This document shows positions 17,120 through 24,849 of a stretch of 64,000 nt of DNA, piece by piece. The DNA lies in NCBI GenBank assembly GCA_942491145.1, contig CALOBC010000010.1:160412-224411 (forward strand). The letters are read 5' to 3'. Within the stretch, counting starts at the first letter, position 1; each line of letters starts with the position of its first letter. The notes below the pieces were generated by a model that was not told where the DNA came from, searched no databases, and saw only the letters and a program-made list of their open reading frames with translations. The position numbers and the translations under genes were made by a program. This DNA is from CAXQUZ01 sp942491145 (lineage in GTDB: Bacteria; Myxococcota_A; UBA796; UBA2385).

Positions 17120-18400
17120 TCAGAAGTTGTCGAAGGGGTCCGGCTCGCCGCCCTGAATGAGCACCAGCTTGCCCCCTCCCCCACCCAGCTGGCGGGCGGC
17201 GTCTTGGTCGAGAGGATGCTCGTCTTCAAGCTGGCTGAGGAGCATGTCCACGGCGCCCTTCACGAAGGCCCGGCGGTGGGCCATATCAAAGCTGCCGGAC
17301 ATGATCTCGTGGGACAGGAGCCCCAGGTTGTGTCGCTGCAAGCGCGAGTCGAGGCGGGCCCCGTGGGCCAGCTGGACCAAGTCCAAGATCCGCTGGCCGA
17401 TGCGCACCAGCACCTCTCCGGCCGGCAGCTCGCTGCGCTCCAGGTCAATCACGGCCGCTTGTGGGCTGGACGGGGACAGGGCGGCCGGGGCTTCCAGGCG
17501 CTGCTGAAGGGCCGGGTACTCCTGCACCACATCGCGCATGAATTCGGGAGGCACCGCATACACACACACCAAGCCGGGCAGCGCGCCAGTCCCGCAGAGA
17601 TCGACGATCTGGCGCAGGTTGTCGGCGACCGCGGCGCGACGGCGAGGGGGCAGGGACAGGTTGCGGTCCAGCTCATCAAAGCCCAACAGCAAGCCCGGCA
17701 CACCCATGGCTTGCAGCAGCTGGCACAAGCCCCGGAGCATGCGCAAGCCCGTGGACTTGTCGATGGACTCGCGCACGCCGAGTCCCCGAACTTCAGCCGG
17801 TCGGACCACTTCCCCCCTCAGCCATGCCCCGAGAAGGTCCTGGTTTGCGTCATCTTCATCGAGCTGGGCCCGCAGCCACCCGACCACTGCCGCACGCAGT
17901 CCCGGCGCATCCATCGGCAGCCGCCGAAGCTCGTTGCGAATCCAGGCGCGGGTCGCCAGGTCCCCGTCGCGGTCGCGCCTCACCTGAAGCAAGGATGACA
18001 GAACACTCTCGATGCCTCGGGGCGGCAATGACTCGGGGTCGGTCGGGGGCAGGCTCAGCTCCCGCGCGACCGCTTGCCAGACCTTGGCCGGGTTGTCGAA
18101 GGGGCACGCATCGGGGGAGAGGCCCACAATGGCCGTCGCAAAACCCAGTGCCCATGACCGTTCCCGCAGGCACAACAAAAAGTGCGTCTTGCCGCCACCG
18201 TAGGATGCTTGGACCAGCTTGAACGTGGACCCGCGACCGTCTTCGGCGATGGGCCGCAGATACTCTCGCTCCAGCACAGCCAGTCGGCGGCCATTGCCCA
18301 CATCGACCAGCTCCACGCCTCTCTCGGGGGGCTGGCCTGTCTCACCGAGCCGGGCCAGCACATGGCGCACCAGCCGCAGGGAAGGCGCTGTGGCGCTCAT
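17120..18400 (-). CDS. BrxD-like (DUF2791-type) P-loop ATPase
   Basis: 426 residues. Walker A is ASYGGGKTH (65-73) after STFKLVQ. Walker B with an acidic pair is GLLLGFDELDRNL (236-248), and VCVYAVPPEF serves as sensor I. The layout (RLGETGQPPERG at the start, ATPase core, all-helical C-terminal lid) fits the same DUF2791/BrxD family as the next gene. The two proteins are divergent paralogues, here in tandem. The last residues are acidic (GGEPDPFDNF). The ATG at 18400 overlaps the upstream stop as ATGA, so translation is probably coupled. It most likely forms a complex with the Tudor-fused ATPase; target unknown. Confidence 0.68.
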   Translation of the reverse strand: MSATAPSLRLVRHVLARLGETGQPPERGVELVDVGNGRRLAVLEREYLRPIAEDGRGSTFKLVQASYGGGKTHFLLCLRERSWALGFATAIVGLSPDACPFDNPAKVWQAVARELSLPPTDPESLPPRGIESVLSSLLQVRRDRDGDLATRAWIRNELRRLPMDAPGLRAAVVGWLRAQLDEDDANQDLLGAWLRGEVVRPAEVRGLGVRESIDKSTGLRMLRGLCQLLQAMGVPGLLLGFDELDRNLSLPPRRRAAVADNLRQIVDLCGTGALPGLVCVYAVPPEFMRDVVQEYPALQQRLEAPAALSPSSPQAAVIDLERSELPAGEVLVRIGQRILDLVQLAHGARLDSRLQRHNLGLLSHEIMSGSFDMAHRRAFVKGAVDMLLSQLEDEHPLDQDAARQLGGGGGKLVLIQGGEPDPFDNF

Positions 18401-19230
18401 GGGGCGCCCGCTCTGGAAAAATGAAGCGTGTGGTGCCACTGCCCGACACCCCGGTCGTCTTCCAGCCAAAACACGGCCTTGCGATCTCGCATGCTGTCCC
18501 CGGCAGCCGTGCCCACCTCGAGTCGCCAGCCGCCTTGCTCCAACGCCCGGTCCCGACGGATCTTCCACATGTCGAAGATGAAGGCACCACGGGCATAGTC
18601 GACAAACTTGCGTTGGGAGGGGCTCGCGCGAAAGCCCGCCGGCTGCGTCAACAGTGCGACCTCCACCCACACTTCATGCAGCGGCACCCATGCTGGACGG
18701 GGCCCACACACCCGCCGCCACGCTTCCCGCAGGAGCCCATGGAAGTGCTCGGGCGCCCGCTCCGGAGGGTTGAGGTCGTCCTGAAGGGCTTGGTGGCAGG
18801 CCATGATCTCGGTCGCCAGTGCGCGGCAGCGGCGGAGCTTCTCCCGACCAAAGCACAGCCATGCGGTGTCGGCATCGACGTCCACCACCACAGAAAACGG
18901 GGCGACGCGGAGCTCCAGGGGCTGCTTCTGCACCACCCGAGCTTCGAGTCCCTGGGCATCACACGCACGGCGCAGCGCTGTGGCCAGCCGAAGGCGCCGG
19001 GAGCTGGACTCGGCTTCGATCCACTGGCCGAGCTGATCGTGGAGCTGACTTGCTCCTTGTTCAGGCGCACACGCCACGAGCCGAGCGGTCGCAGCAGCAA
19101 TCCCCGCAGGCGCACCGTCGACCACGGCGCGACTCAGCCCCTGTAGGGCCTTGCTGCGGTCCTTGAGCTGCTGCGCCCGGAGGTCCAGCTCAGCAGGCTC
19201 GGGCAGGCTTGTATCCATGCTGACGGCCAT
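18397..19230 (-). CDS. Unknown protein coupled to BrxD-like ATPases
   Basis: 277 residues, predicted cytosolic, helical at the N-terminus (LDLRAQQLKDRSKALQGLSRAV) and mixed alpha/beta later. There is no signal or membrane helix. No known motif is recognised. The central part (SVVVDVDADTAWLCFGREKLRR) has the hydrophobic pattern of a core strand followed by a basic helix. The last third is rich in Trp, Arg and His (GQWHHTLHFSR). The ATG at 19230 overlaps the PhoD gene's TGA as TGATG; an ATG at 19218 is an alternative. It is always translated with the two ATPases, so it may be their adaptor or effector. Function unknown. Confidence 0.7.
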   Translation of the reverse strand: MAVSMDTSLPEPAELDLRAQQLKDRSKALQGLSRAVVDGAPAGIAAATARLVACAPEQGASQLHDQLGQWIEAESSSRRLRLATALRRACDAQGLEARVVQKQPLELRVAPFSVVVDVDADTAWLCFGREKLRRCRALATEIMACHQALQDDLNPPERAPEHFHGLLREAWRRVCGPRPAWVPLHEVWVEVALLTQPAGFRASPSQRKFVDYARGAFIFDMWKIRRDRALEQGGWRLEVGTAAGDSMRDRKAVFWLEDDRGVGQWHHTLHFSRAGAP

Positions 19231-20651
19231 CAAAGATCCAGCGTGACGGCGTGCAGCACCCCGCCATCATCGCCCACGAACTCGACGAGAATGGTCCCCG
19301 CAAGCGGATCACACGTAAACCGGCACCAGTTGTAGACGCCCGCCATCCACGCGTACTGGGGGTGCCCTTCATACAGATCGGCAGCGATGTTGAGGAAGCT
19401 GCCCGCGGGGCCGGTGAACACTTCCCAAGCATCCTCGGCGATGCCCCCCGCCGGGTCGACGTGGCCGATCTGGGCGAAGTGCACATCTCCGGAGACCCAG
19501 AGCACGCCCTCAATGCCGGCGTCCACGATGTGTTGCAGCACCTCGGCCCGCTGCTCGGGAAACCCTTCCCAGCGGTCCGATGCGCCAGCGGTGCCGAACA
19601 TATTGTCCAGATTGGTGATGGGCACGCTGTTCAAGATGATCTTGAAGCGGGCTTCGGAGGCCTCGAGGGACGCGGCCAACCACGCTTGCTGTTCGTCGGA
19701 GAGGTAGTGGCCATCCCCCCGCTCGGCGCGGCAGTCGAGCACAAAGACCTCGAGTGTGTCGCCCCACCGCAAGCTGCGCCAGAGGGCCGCCGGGCCACCG
19801 CCATCGCCGTAAGGGAGGCTCTCTCGGAAGGCCTGGAGGGCGTCGGCAAACCAGTCGTCGTCGACGTCTTCGCGGCTCCAGTTGTTGTCGATCTCGTGGT
19901 CATCCCAAGTGGCGATGACGCTGGTGTTGGCGGTCAGCTCCTTGAGCCCGGCGATGCCAAAGGCGTGGGTCCAGAACAGGCGGTAGTCTTCGAGACTGCG
20001 CGCCCCGTCCGCATAGATGGTGTCGCCCAGCAGCGCGAAGAAGTCGAGGTTCTCGGTCGCCGCCACTTGCAGCGAGGGCCACGGCTCGTTGCCGCCCAAG
20101 CACGACGTCGCCCCAAACACGATCTGGCGGCCATCGCCGGGTGCAGTCGCCGTCCGCACGCGGGAGACTTGGCTGCGTCCGCCGTCGGGCGCCTCGGCAC
20201 ACACACACACGGCTTGGTCCGCCGACAGCCCCGTGAGCAGATGCACGATCGACACGGCATCTTCGCCAAGGACCAGGTCCTCCACCGGGGCCTGTTCATC
20301 CCAGCCATCGCCCGACGCGACGGCCCAGCGCAAGCGCACCGGGCTCACCGAAGTGCGCACCAGCACATGCACGCTGTCGGTCGTTGCATCACCGGTGACC
20401 AGCGCGAAAGGAAACGCGTCCTCATCGAGGTTGGCGTCCGACGGGGCCCACAGTGAGGTCGGCTCCGGAGCTCGGGTCGGCGCACGGGGACCGTCCTCGG
20501 TGTCGCCGGAGTCGCCGCCCGTCTCGCCCTTGTCGGCCCCTCCCCCCCCAGAGCCGGCACACCCCGAGAGCGCCGATGGAGCCAGTGCAGTGGACAACAG
20601 CGCACCGGACCCCATGCCCAGAAAACCACGACGGGAAGGTGAGCGTGCCAT
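19230..20651 (-). CDS. PhoD-like phosphodiesterase/alkaline phosphatase, Tat lipoprotein
   Basis: 473 residues. Tat signal SRRGFLGMGSG (residues 6-16) with a Cys in a lipobox (ALSGC, 31), then a Gly/Asp/Glu spacer. The PhoD metal motifs are in order: FALLGDTIYADG, IATWDDHEIDNNW, VFVLDCRAERGDG and LWVSGDVHFAQIGH. Known PhoD enzymes hydrolyse phosphodiesters and monoesters with Fe3+ and Ca2+. The product is probably anchored in the outer leaflet of the inner or outer membrane. AGGAG precedes the ATG at 20651. The stop overlaps the next gene by one base, so a periplasmic enzyme is translated in one unit with cytosolic ATPases, which is unexpected. Confidence 0.9.
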   Translation of the reverse strand: MARSPSRRGFLGMGSGALLSTALAPSALSGCAGSGGGGADKGETGGDSGDTEDGPRAPTRAPEPTSLWAPSDANLDEDAFPFALVTGDATTDSVHVLVRTSVSPVRLRWAVASGDGWDEQAPVEDLVLGEDAVSIVHLLTGLSADQAVCVCAEAPDGGRSQVSRVRTATAPGDGRQIVFGATSCLGGNEPWPSLQVAATENLDFFALLGDTIYADGARSLEDYRLFWTHAFGIAGLKELTANTSVIATWDDHEIDNNWSREDVDDDWFADALQAFRESLPYGDGGGPAALWRSLRWGDTLEVFVLDCRAERGDGHYLSDEQQAWLAASLEASEARFKIILNSVPITNLDNMFGTAGASDRWEGFPEQRAEVLQHIVDAGIEGVLWVSGDVHFAQIGHVDPAGGIAEDAWEVFTGPAGSFLNIAADLYEGHPQYAWMAGVYNWCRFTCDPLAGTILVEFVGDDGGVLHAVTLDL

Positions 20652-20663
20652 GTTGACTCCTGT

Positions 20664-21602
20664 TCAGCCCTTGGGCCCGTAGTACTTGTGCACACCGACC
20701 GTGAAGTCCCACATGTCCGGCGGACCGTTGCGCACCCGAAGCACCCGACCGGCGCCGACGTGCAAGCCAATGTCCTTGGGAAGGTCGATGGACACCTTGC
20801 CGTAGGCCGCCACTTGCTTGTACCAGAGCACCGTCCAGCGGTCCTGGGTCGGGAAGTAGTCTTCCTGGTACGCGGCGTCCCAGTCGAGTCCCCACAGCCG
20901 CTGCATGCCCGCGCTGCCGAGGGTGACCGAGACCGGTCCCGGGGGCATCACTTGGAGCTCGGCCAGCCCGCTGATGTGGTCGGCAGGCGCCCGGAATGAG
21001 CCCGCGGAGCCGTCGTCGTTGAGCCGGGAAAAGCGGAAGGTGTAGGCGCCCGCGCCCACCAGCCTCAGCGCCCAGTCCCCACCGAGATCGGCGTCCCAGT
21101 CGAGGGTCGCGCCGGGCTGGAGATCCACCGTGCCTTCGCCATAGGCCGTGTAGCGACCCCGAAGATCCCCGTTCCAGGGATCTCCACGGAGGGACAGGTC
21201 CCCCGCCAAGCTGACCTTTCGCCGAACGAGCTGGTAGCGCCCCGCGACCGATAGCTGGCCTGGGCGGAAGAACCCTTTGCAGTAGTCCTCGTCCTCGAAG
21301 AGGTCCGGGCAGGGGCCACGATCGTCGGAGTCCAGCACCATCGAGTGGACCAGAGGCAGCGCGGCCGAGATCTGCAGCCGGTCGGCCAAGCCCATGGCCC
21401 AGTACATGTCGAGGCGAGTGCGCAGCGCAGTGTCGAGTTCTTGGGCCTCGCTGCCATCAAACTCGCCGAACTGGAGCCGCTTGAAGGTGTTGAAGCCCAA
21501 CCCAGCGTAGACCACCTGAGAGCCATCCGGTAGTGCATCCGCAGTCTCCGCATGGGAGACAGCGGGCAACATCAGACCAACGAGGACGAGCGCCGGGACC
21601 AT
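20664..21602 (-). CDS. Predicted outer-membrane beta-barrel protein
   Basis: 312 residues. Signal peptide (VPALVLVGLMLPAVSHAET). The rest shows alternating polar/apolar strands with aromatic girdles (LSVAGRYQLVRRKVSLAGDLSLRG, WALRLVGAGAYTFRFS, VAAYGKVSIDLPKDIGLHVGAGRVLRV), as in barrels of the myxobacterial transporter-like family. There are two Cys near residue 95 (GPCPDLFEDEDYC). No ligand is indicated. The C-terminus is KYYGPKG rather than the usual terminal aromatic. The AGGAGTCA ribosome binding site is the same as that of the PhoD gene, 12 nt downstream, so the two are probably one operon. Confidence 0.72.
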   Translation of the reverse strand: MVPALVLVGLMLPAVSHAETADALPDGSQVVYAGLGFNTFKRLQFGEFDGSEAQELDTALRTRLDMYWAMGLADRLQISAALPLVHSMVLDSDDRGPCPDLFEDEDYCKGFFRPGQLSVAGRYQLVRRKVSLAGDLSLRGDPWNGDLRGRYTAYGEGTVDLQPGATLDWDADLGGDWALRLVGAGAYTFRFSRLNDDGSAGSFRAPADHISGLAELQVMPPGPVSVTLGSAGMQRLWGLDWDAAYQEDYFPTQDRWTVLWYKQVAAYGKVSIDLPKDIGLHVGAGRVLRVRNGPPDMWDFTVGVHKYYGPKG

Positions 21603-21644
21603 CGTGACTCCTGGGCAAGGAGTGCTCTGGTATCTCGGCTGGGC

Positions 21645-22166
21645 TCAGGCCGCGTAGGGAGAGGGAACCTGGCCTGGCGCTGCCCAAGGCTGGGGTCGTG
21701 CGCTCGCCGGCAGGTAGAGGGGGTGGCGGGGGTGCCCATGCTTGCTGAGCCCAAGGACGTACACGGGCTGCGCGTGGGCGGCGGCGATGGCCAGCACTTG
21801 GCGGGCTCGGTCCGTGGCTTGCGGGACGGCTCCCCAGCAGGCAACGACACGGTCAACCGACCCAAGGATCTTCGCCATCACGGCATCTTCGTCAGAACTC
21901 TGCGCCGGCCCTGAGGCCCAGAGCTCCGCAGGGCGCGTGGCCCGAAACGCAAACAGGTTCACCATCACAAGGCGGCCGAAGCCGCTGTCCTGGGCAAACC
22001 GCACACACCGCCGACAGGTCGGGTCGTCCACGTCCGCATCCGCGACGCTGGGATTCAACCCGATGAAGGCGATCTGGAGGCCGGCGGGCGTCCAGGTCCG
22101 ACCAAGGACGTGGCGAAAGCGGCCGTCGGGGGACAGCCGGGCGCTTCGGGTGAGGATCGACAACAC
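21645..22166 (-). CDS. DUF1643 family protein
   Basis: 173 residues from a GTG at 22166; a TTG three bases on is equally possible. An AGGAG lies just upstream. Family features are clear: FRHVLGRTW, IGLNPSVADADVDDPTCRRCVRFAQDSGFG, VNLFAFRATRPAEL, VDRVVACWGAVP and LGLSKHGHPRHPLYLP. DUF1643 proteins are of unknown function and are often found with phage or restriction genes. Readings that extend upstream to 22580 would cross a strong inverted repeat and a divergent gene, so I rejected them. Confidence 0.85.
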   Translation of the reverse strand: MLSILTRSARLSPDGRFRHVLGRTWTPAGLQIAFIGLNPSVADADVDDPTCRRCVRFAQDSGFGRLVMVNLFAFRATRPAELWASGPAQSSDEDAVMAKILGSVDRVVACWGAVPQATDRARQVLAIAAAHAQPVYVLGLSKHGHPRHPLYLPASARPQPWAAPGQVPSPYAA

Positions 22167-22180
22167 GGGGCTCCTGGGGT

Positions 22181-22215
22181 GACGACAGTCGTCGCCGACT
22201 GACTGACGACTGTCG
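22181..22215. promoter_or_regulatory. Long inverted repeat, candidate operator
   Basis: Perfect 11-bp arms, CGACAGTCGTC (22183-22193) and GACGACTGTCG (22205-22215), with an 11-nt loop. The left arm is itself inside a palindrome, GACGACAGTCGTC (22181-22193). It lies 17-49 nt upstream of the DUF1643 start, between divergent genes. It could be a repressor site or a 5' UTR stem; the nested symmetry favours protein binding. Confidence 0.5.
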
Positions 22216-22291
22216 GGCGGCTTGGGCGCAAGCTGCTGATATTGCGCTGGCACGAGACTTGCTTGGCCCTCGGACTCACCCGGAGTCCCCC

Positions 22292-22762
22292 ATGCTTGTC
22301 CGTCCCCGCCCTGTCCAAGCGCCCCGGCGCACACTCCACAAGGCCCTGGCCCTTCTCCACATCGTCGGGGTCTCCATCCTGTCGCTGGGCATCGGCGCAT
22401 GGGGGGGGGCGCTGGCGGGCCCCGGTCCAGCAGGTCCCACTGCCGTGTTGGGTGCGCTGCTGGCGGCCTCGGGGTGGTCGCTGACGCAGCTTGGCACGGC
22501 CCTGGGCTGGTGGGCACTCCGGGCGCCATCCCCGCCGTGGCGCCGTGCCATTGTGCTGACCGCGGGGTTGTTGGGGCCATGCTGGTGGGTGCTCGAGGGG
22601 CGCCACCCCCAGGCCCGCCGATGGCCCAAGCCGCCGGCTCACCTCGGCACCCGCTACCGAACGGGGGATGCCGCGGTCTGGTCGGCGCCCACCATGCTCA
22701 TCCTGCCGGACACCGCCAGCGGGGACGAGGGGCCAAGAAAGCAGAACGCCCGCCCCTTTTGA
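22292..22762 (+). CDS. Small predicted membrane protein
   Basis: 156 residues from an ATG at 22292. Three hydrophobic stretches are visible: ALALLHIVGVSILSLGIGAW, AVLGALLAASGWSLTQLG to GWWAL, and AIVLTAGLLGPCWWVLE. Between and after them it is Arg/Pro-rich. I recognise no family. There is no good ribosome binding site, so the call is based on the membrane pattern and on its lack of overlap with any better gene. The stop lies in a terminator hairpin shared with the leftward tRNA genes. Confidence 0.5.
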   Translation: MLVRPRPVQAPRRTLHKALALLHIVGVSILSLGIGAWGGALAGPGPAGPTAVLGALLAASGWSLTQLGTALGWWALRAPSPPWRRAIVLTAGLLGPCWWVLEGRHPQARRWPKPPAHLGTRYRTGDAAVWSAPTMLILPDTASGDEGPRKQNARPF

Positions 22763-22768
22763 GGGGCG
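22735..22768 (-). terminator. Hairpin terminator after initiator tRNA genes
   Basis: CGCCCCT (22751-22757) and AGGGGCG (22762-22768) form a perfect 7-bp stem with a 4-nt loop. On the minus strand the stem is followed by a T-rich run (TTCTGCTTTCTT at about 22737-22748), as an intrinsic terminator should be. It sits 12 nt below the tRNA 3' end. Confidence 0.6.
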
Positions 22769-22779
22769 AGCGCCTGATG

Positions 22780-22856
22780 TGGATGCGGGAGAGGGATTTG
22801 AACCCCCGACCTTCGGGTTATGAGCCCGATGAGCTACCGGACTGCTCCATCCCGCT
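22780..22856 (-). tRNA. tRNA-fMet (CAT), copy 1
   Basis: 77 nt with encoded CCA. The anticodon loop is CTCATAA, so the anticodon is CAU. The anticodon stem has the GGG/CCC triple that marks initiator tRNA. The T-loop is TTCAAAT and the acceptor arms are GCGGGA and TCCCGC. Position 1 is A opposite A72, an unpaired first base as expected for an initiator. A second copy lies 238 nt upstream. Confidence 0.93.
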
Positions 22857-23017
22857 CACTGCCCAGGCTGGCGTTGTTTGGAAGAGCTCATATTCTCTTC
22901 CCGCTGCAGACCTGAACGCGGGTCATCTCGCGTCGCCCCGAAGGGTCTCGCTTCAATGCCCCAATGTCTCACGAAACAATCAACCTTTTGGCCTGGCACG
23001 AATGCAAGGCCCCTAAG

Positions 23018-23094
23018 TGGATGCGGGAGAGGGATTTGAACCCCCGACCTTCGGGTTATGAGCCCGATGAGCTACCGGACTGCTCCATCCCGCA
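23018..23094 (-). tRNA. tRNA-fMet (CAT), copy 2
   Basis: Identical to copy 1 from position 2 to the CCA end: CAU anticodon, GGG/CCC anticodon-stem triple and TTCAAAT T-loop. It differs at position 1, which is T here and could pair with A72. The spacer between the copies (161 nt) holds a 7-bp hairpin, GGAAGAG with CTCTTCC (22880-22901). No strong promoter was found in the 350 nt upstream of this copy. Confidence 0.93.
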
Positions 23095-23445
23095 CATTCT
23101 TGATGTTTGCTGGCTGAACCGAAGCTCAACTCGCGCCATCAAGCCACTCTGAAAGGCTGCTTGTCTGACCGCACGCTCACGATTGTGGGGAGCTCCGAAG
23201 AGCCGCACTGTCGATTGGGCGCTGGTAGCAGCGGCGGGGCGGTTTGCGCCGACCCCGCGAGACACCAGCCTGATACTCCTTGCTCAGGCCCCTGGCAAGG
23301 AACTTCTGGACTTGGCGCGAAAATGCATCGAGAGTGTCGGGTCGCAGGGAGCTTCATCCACTTGGGCCCGAAACTGGCGTCCGCGGCGGCGAGCGCAGCA
23401 GGCCAGCGACGGGGTACGAGAGCGGCCCCCAGCAGAGCGTGAGCC
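23095..23445. other. Intergenic region with no recognised gene
   Basis: 350 nt between the second initiator tRNA (leftward) and the AI-2E permease (rightward). It should hold the tRNA promoter. A TTGATG is present on the minus strand about 50 nt before the tRNA, but no clear -10 pairs with it. No conserved ORF, tRNA or long repeat was seen. Confidence 0.4.
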
Positions 23446-24555
23446 GTGTCTTCCCCAGACCCCTCTTCCGAGCAGTCCCCCGCAGTCCACACCGGCGGCG
23501 GGAACATCCTGTTGTCCGGCGCTGCCGTCGTCGTGGTCGTCGCGGGCTTGAAGGTCGCCGGAGAGATCCTGCTGCCGCTGTTGTTTGCCGCGTTCCTGGC
23601 GGTGCTGTGCCAGCCGCTCGTCGCCGGACTGGTCAACCGAAAGGTGCCCCGGGTGCTCGCGGTGCTGCTGGTGGTGATCTTTTTGGCCGCTGCCTTGTTG
23701 GGCCTCACCGCCCTTCTGGGTGACTCGGTGCGCCGCTTCACCGACACGGTTCCCCGCTACCGGGAACCACTGCTGGCGCTGGTTCAGGGCGCGCTGACCA
23801 AGATCCAGTCCTGGGGGGTGCCAACGCCCAAGCTGGCGCTAGAAGCCTTGGGTGATCTGCCCATGGTGGATCCGGGCGTCATCATGACCCTGGTCGGCCA
23901 GACCCTCGGCGCTGTGCTCACCGTGCTCAGCCGGCTGGCCATTGTCCTGGTCACCACCGCCTTCCTCCTGTTGGAGTCCGTGGAGCTCGACCAGAAGCTT
24001 CGCGCCGCGACGGGTGAAGGCTCCCCATTCAGCCTGACCGTCTCCCAAGGCGCCGGCACCGTGCAGCGGTACTTGGCGATCAAGACCGTCGCCAGCTTGG
24101 TCACGGGGCTCATTGTCGGGGCGCTCAACATGAGCTTGGGGCTCGACTTTGCCGTGCTGTGGGGCGTTGTCGCGTTCCTCTTCAACTACATCCCCAGCAT
24201 CGGCAGCATCTTGGCTGCATTCCCGCCCGTGATGCTCGCGCTGGTGCAGCTCGGCCCCTTGCCCGCCCTCGGCGTCGCCACCGGGTACGTCGCGGTCAAC
24301 TTCGTCATTGGGAATGTGGTCGAGCCCCGGGTGCTCGGCCGACGCCTGGGGCTGTCACCATTGGTGGTGATCGTCAGCCTCTTCTTCTGGGGCTGGGTGT
24401 GGGGACCGGCAGGCATGCTCGTGTCGGTGCCCATGACGGTCGTGGTCAAGCTGCTTCTCGAGGCCAACCCCAACACGCGGTGGCTGGCGATCTTGCTCGG
24501 GTCTGGCGACGAAGCCCGCAAGGTCCTGGCAGAAAGTGCAGCTTCCGACACTTGA
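23446..24555 (+). CDS. AI-2E family (UPF0118/PerM) transporter
   Basis: 369 residues from a GTG. Eight hydrophobic stretches occur in the arrangement of the family: two pairs at the N-terminus (NILLSGAAVVVVVAGLKVAGEILLPLLFAAFLAVL and VLAVLLVVIFLAAALLGL), a periplasmic domain (PRYREPLLALVQGAL), then a C-terminal block with WGVVAFLFNYIPSIGSILAAFPPVMLAL and the conserved NFVIGNVVEPRVLGRRLGLSPLVVIVSL. Members export autoinducer-2, Na+ or act as PerM-like permeases; substrate here unknown. It is monocistronic between tRNA genes and the hibernation-factor leader. Confidence 0.92.
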   Translation: MSSPDPSSEQSPAVHTGGGNILLSGAAVVVVVAGLKVAGEILLPLLFAAFLAVLCQPLVAGLVNRKVPRVLAVLLVVIFLAAALLGLTALLGDSVRRFTDTVPRYREPLLALVQGALTKIQSWGVPTPKLALEALGDLPMVDPGVIMTLVGQTLGAVLTVLSRLAIVLVTTAFLLLESVELDQKLRAATGEGSPFSLTVSQGAGTVQRYLAIKTVASLVTGLIVGALNMSLGLDFAVLWGVVAFLFNYIPSIGSILAAFPPVMLALVQLGPLPALGVATGYVAVNFVIGNVVEPRVLGRRLGLSPLVVIVSLFFWGWVWGPAGMLVSVPMTVVVKLLLEANPNTRWLAILLGSGDEARKVLAESAASDT

Positions 24556-24849
24556 CGGTCACATTTATCGGACACACGTCCGACACTACGGTAGAGTCTG
24601 ACACCGGCCGGGACCACACACCGAACCGGCGCTTCGCCCAGCCCGCGGCGGAGCAATCGCCTTTCGACCCGTCGAAGGAGCGCACATCTCGCGCATCGCA
24701 ACGAGCTCTGACCATCCATCCAGCTCCCACTGGGGAGCGCGGAAGGGGTTGAAGCTTGGAGGCGGTGCCAACGAGTCCGACCAACGGTCGGAGATCCCCT
24801 CTGGTGCACTCGTGCATCCAGAGAAAACCCCTGATCCCAGGAGGGACTG
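24556..24849 (+). ncRNA. Hairpin-rich leader of hibernation factor gene
   Basis: This gap of about 290 nt before the ribosome-hibernation gene contains four perfect short hairpins: TCGGAC/GTCCGA (24568-24583), TTCGAC/GTCGAA (24663-24676), GCTCCC/GGGAGC (24723-24738) and TCCGACC/GGTCGGA (24776-24792). A direct repeat CCGACACT occurs at 24545-24552 and 24581-24588. The first pair lies near the presumed promoter and could be an operator. The others could be a structured 5' UTR acting on translation. The region is AT-richer than its neighbours. No ORF or tRNA is visible. Structure is read by eye only. Confidence 0.4.

Noticed and set aside
15685..18400. Complete type 2 BREX system
   Set aside because: Only BrxD-like ATPases are present; no PglX, PglZ, PglW or helicase gene lies within 45 kb downstream or 15 kb upstream.
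22399..23152. Open frames containing a short RERDLNPRPSGYEP stretch twice
   Set aside because: This is the antisense reading of the two initiator tRNA genes and is a well-known false protein in bacterial annotations.
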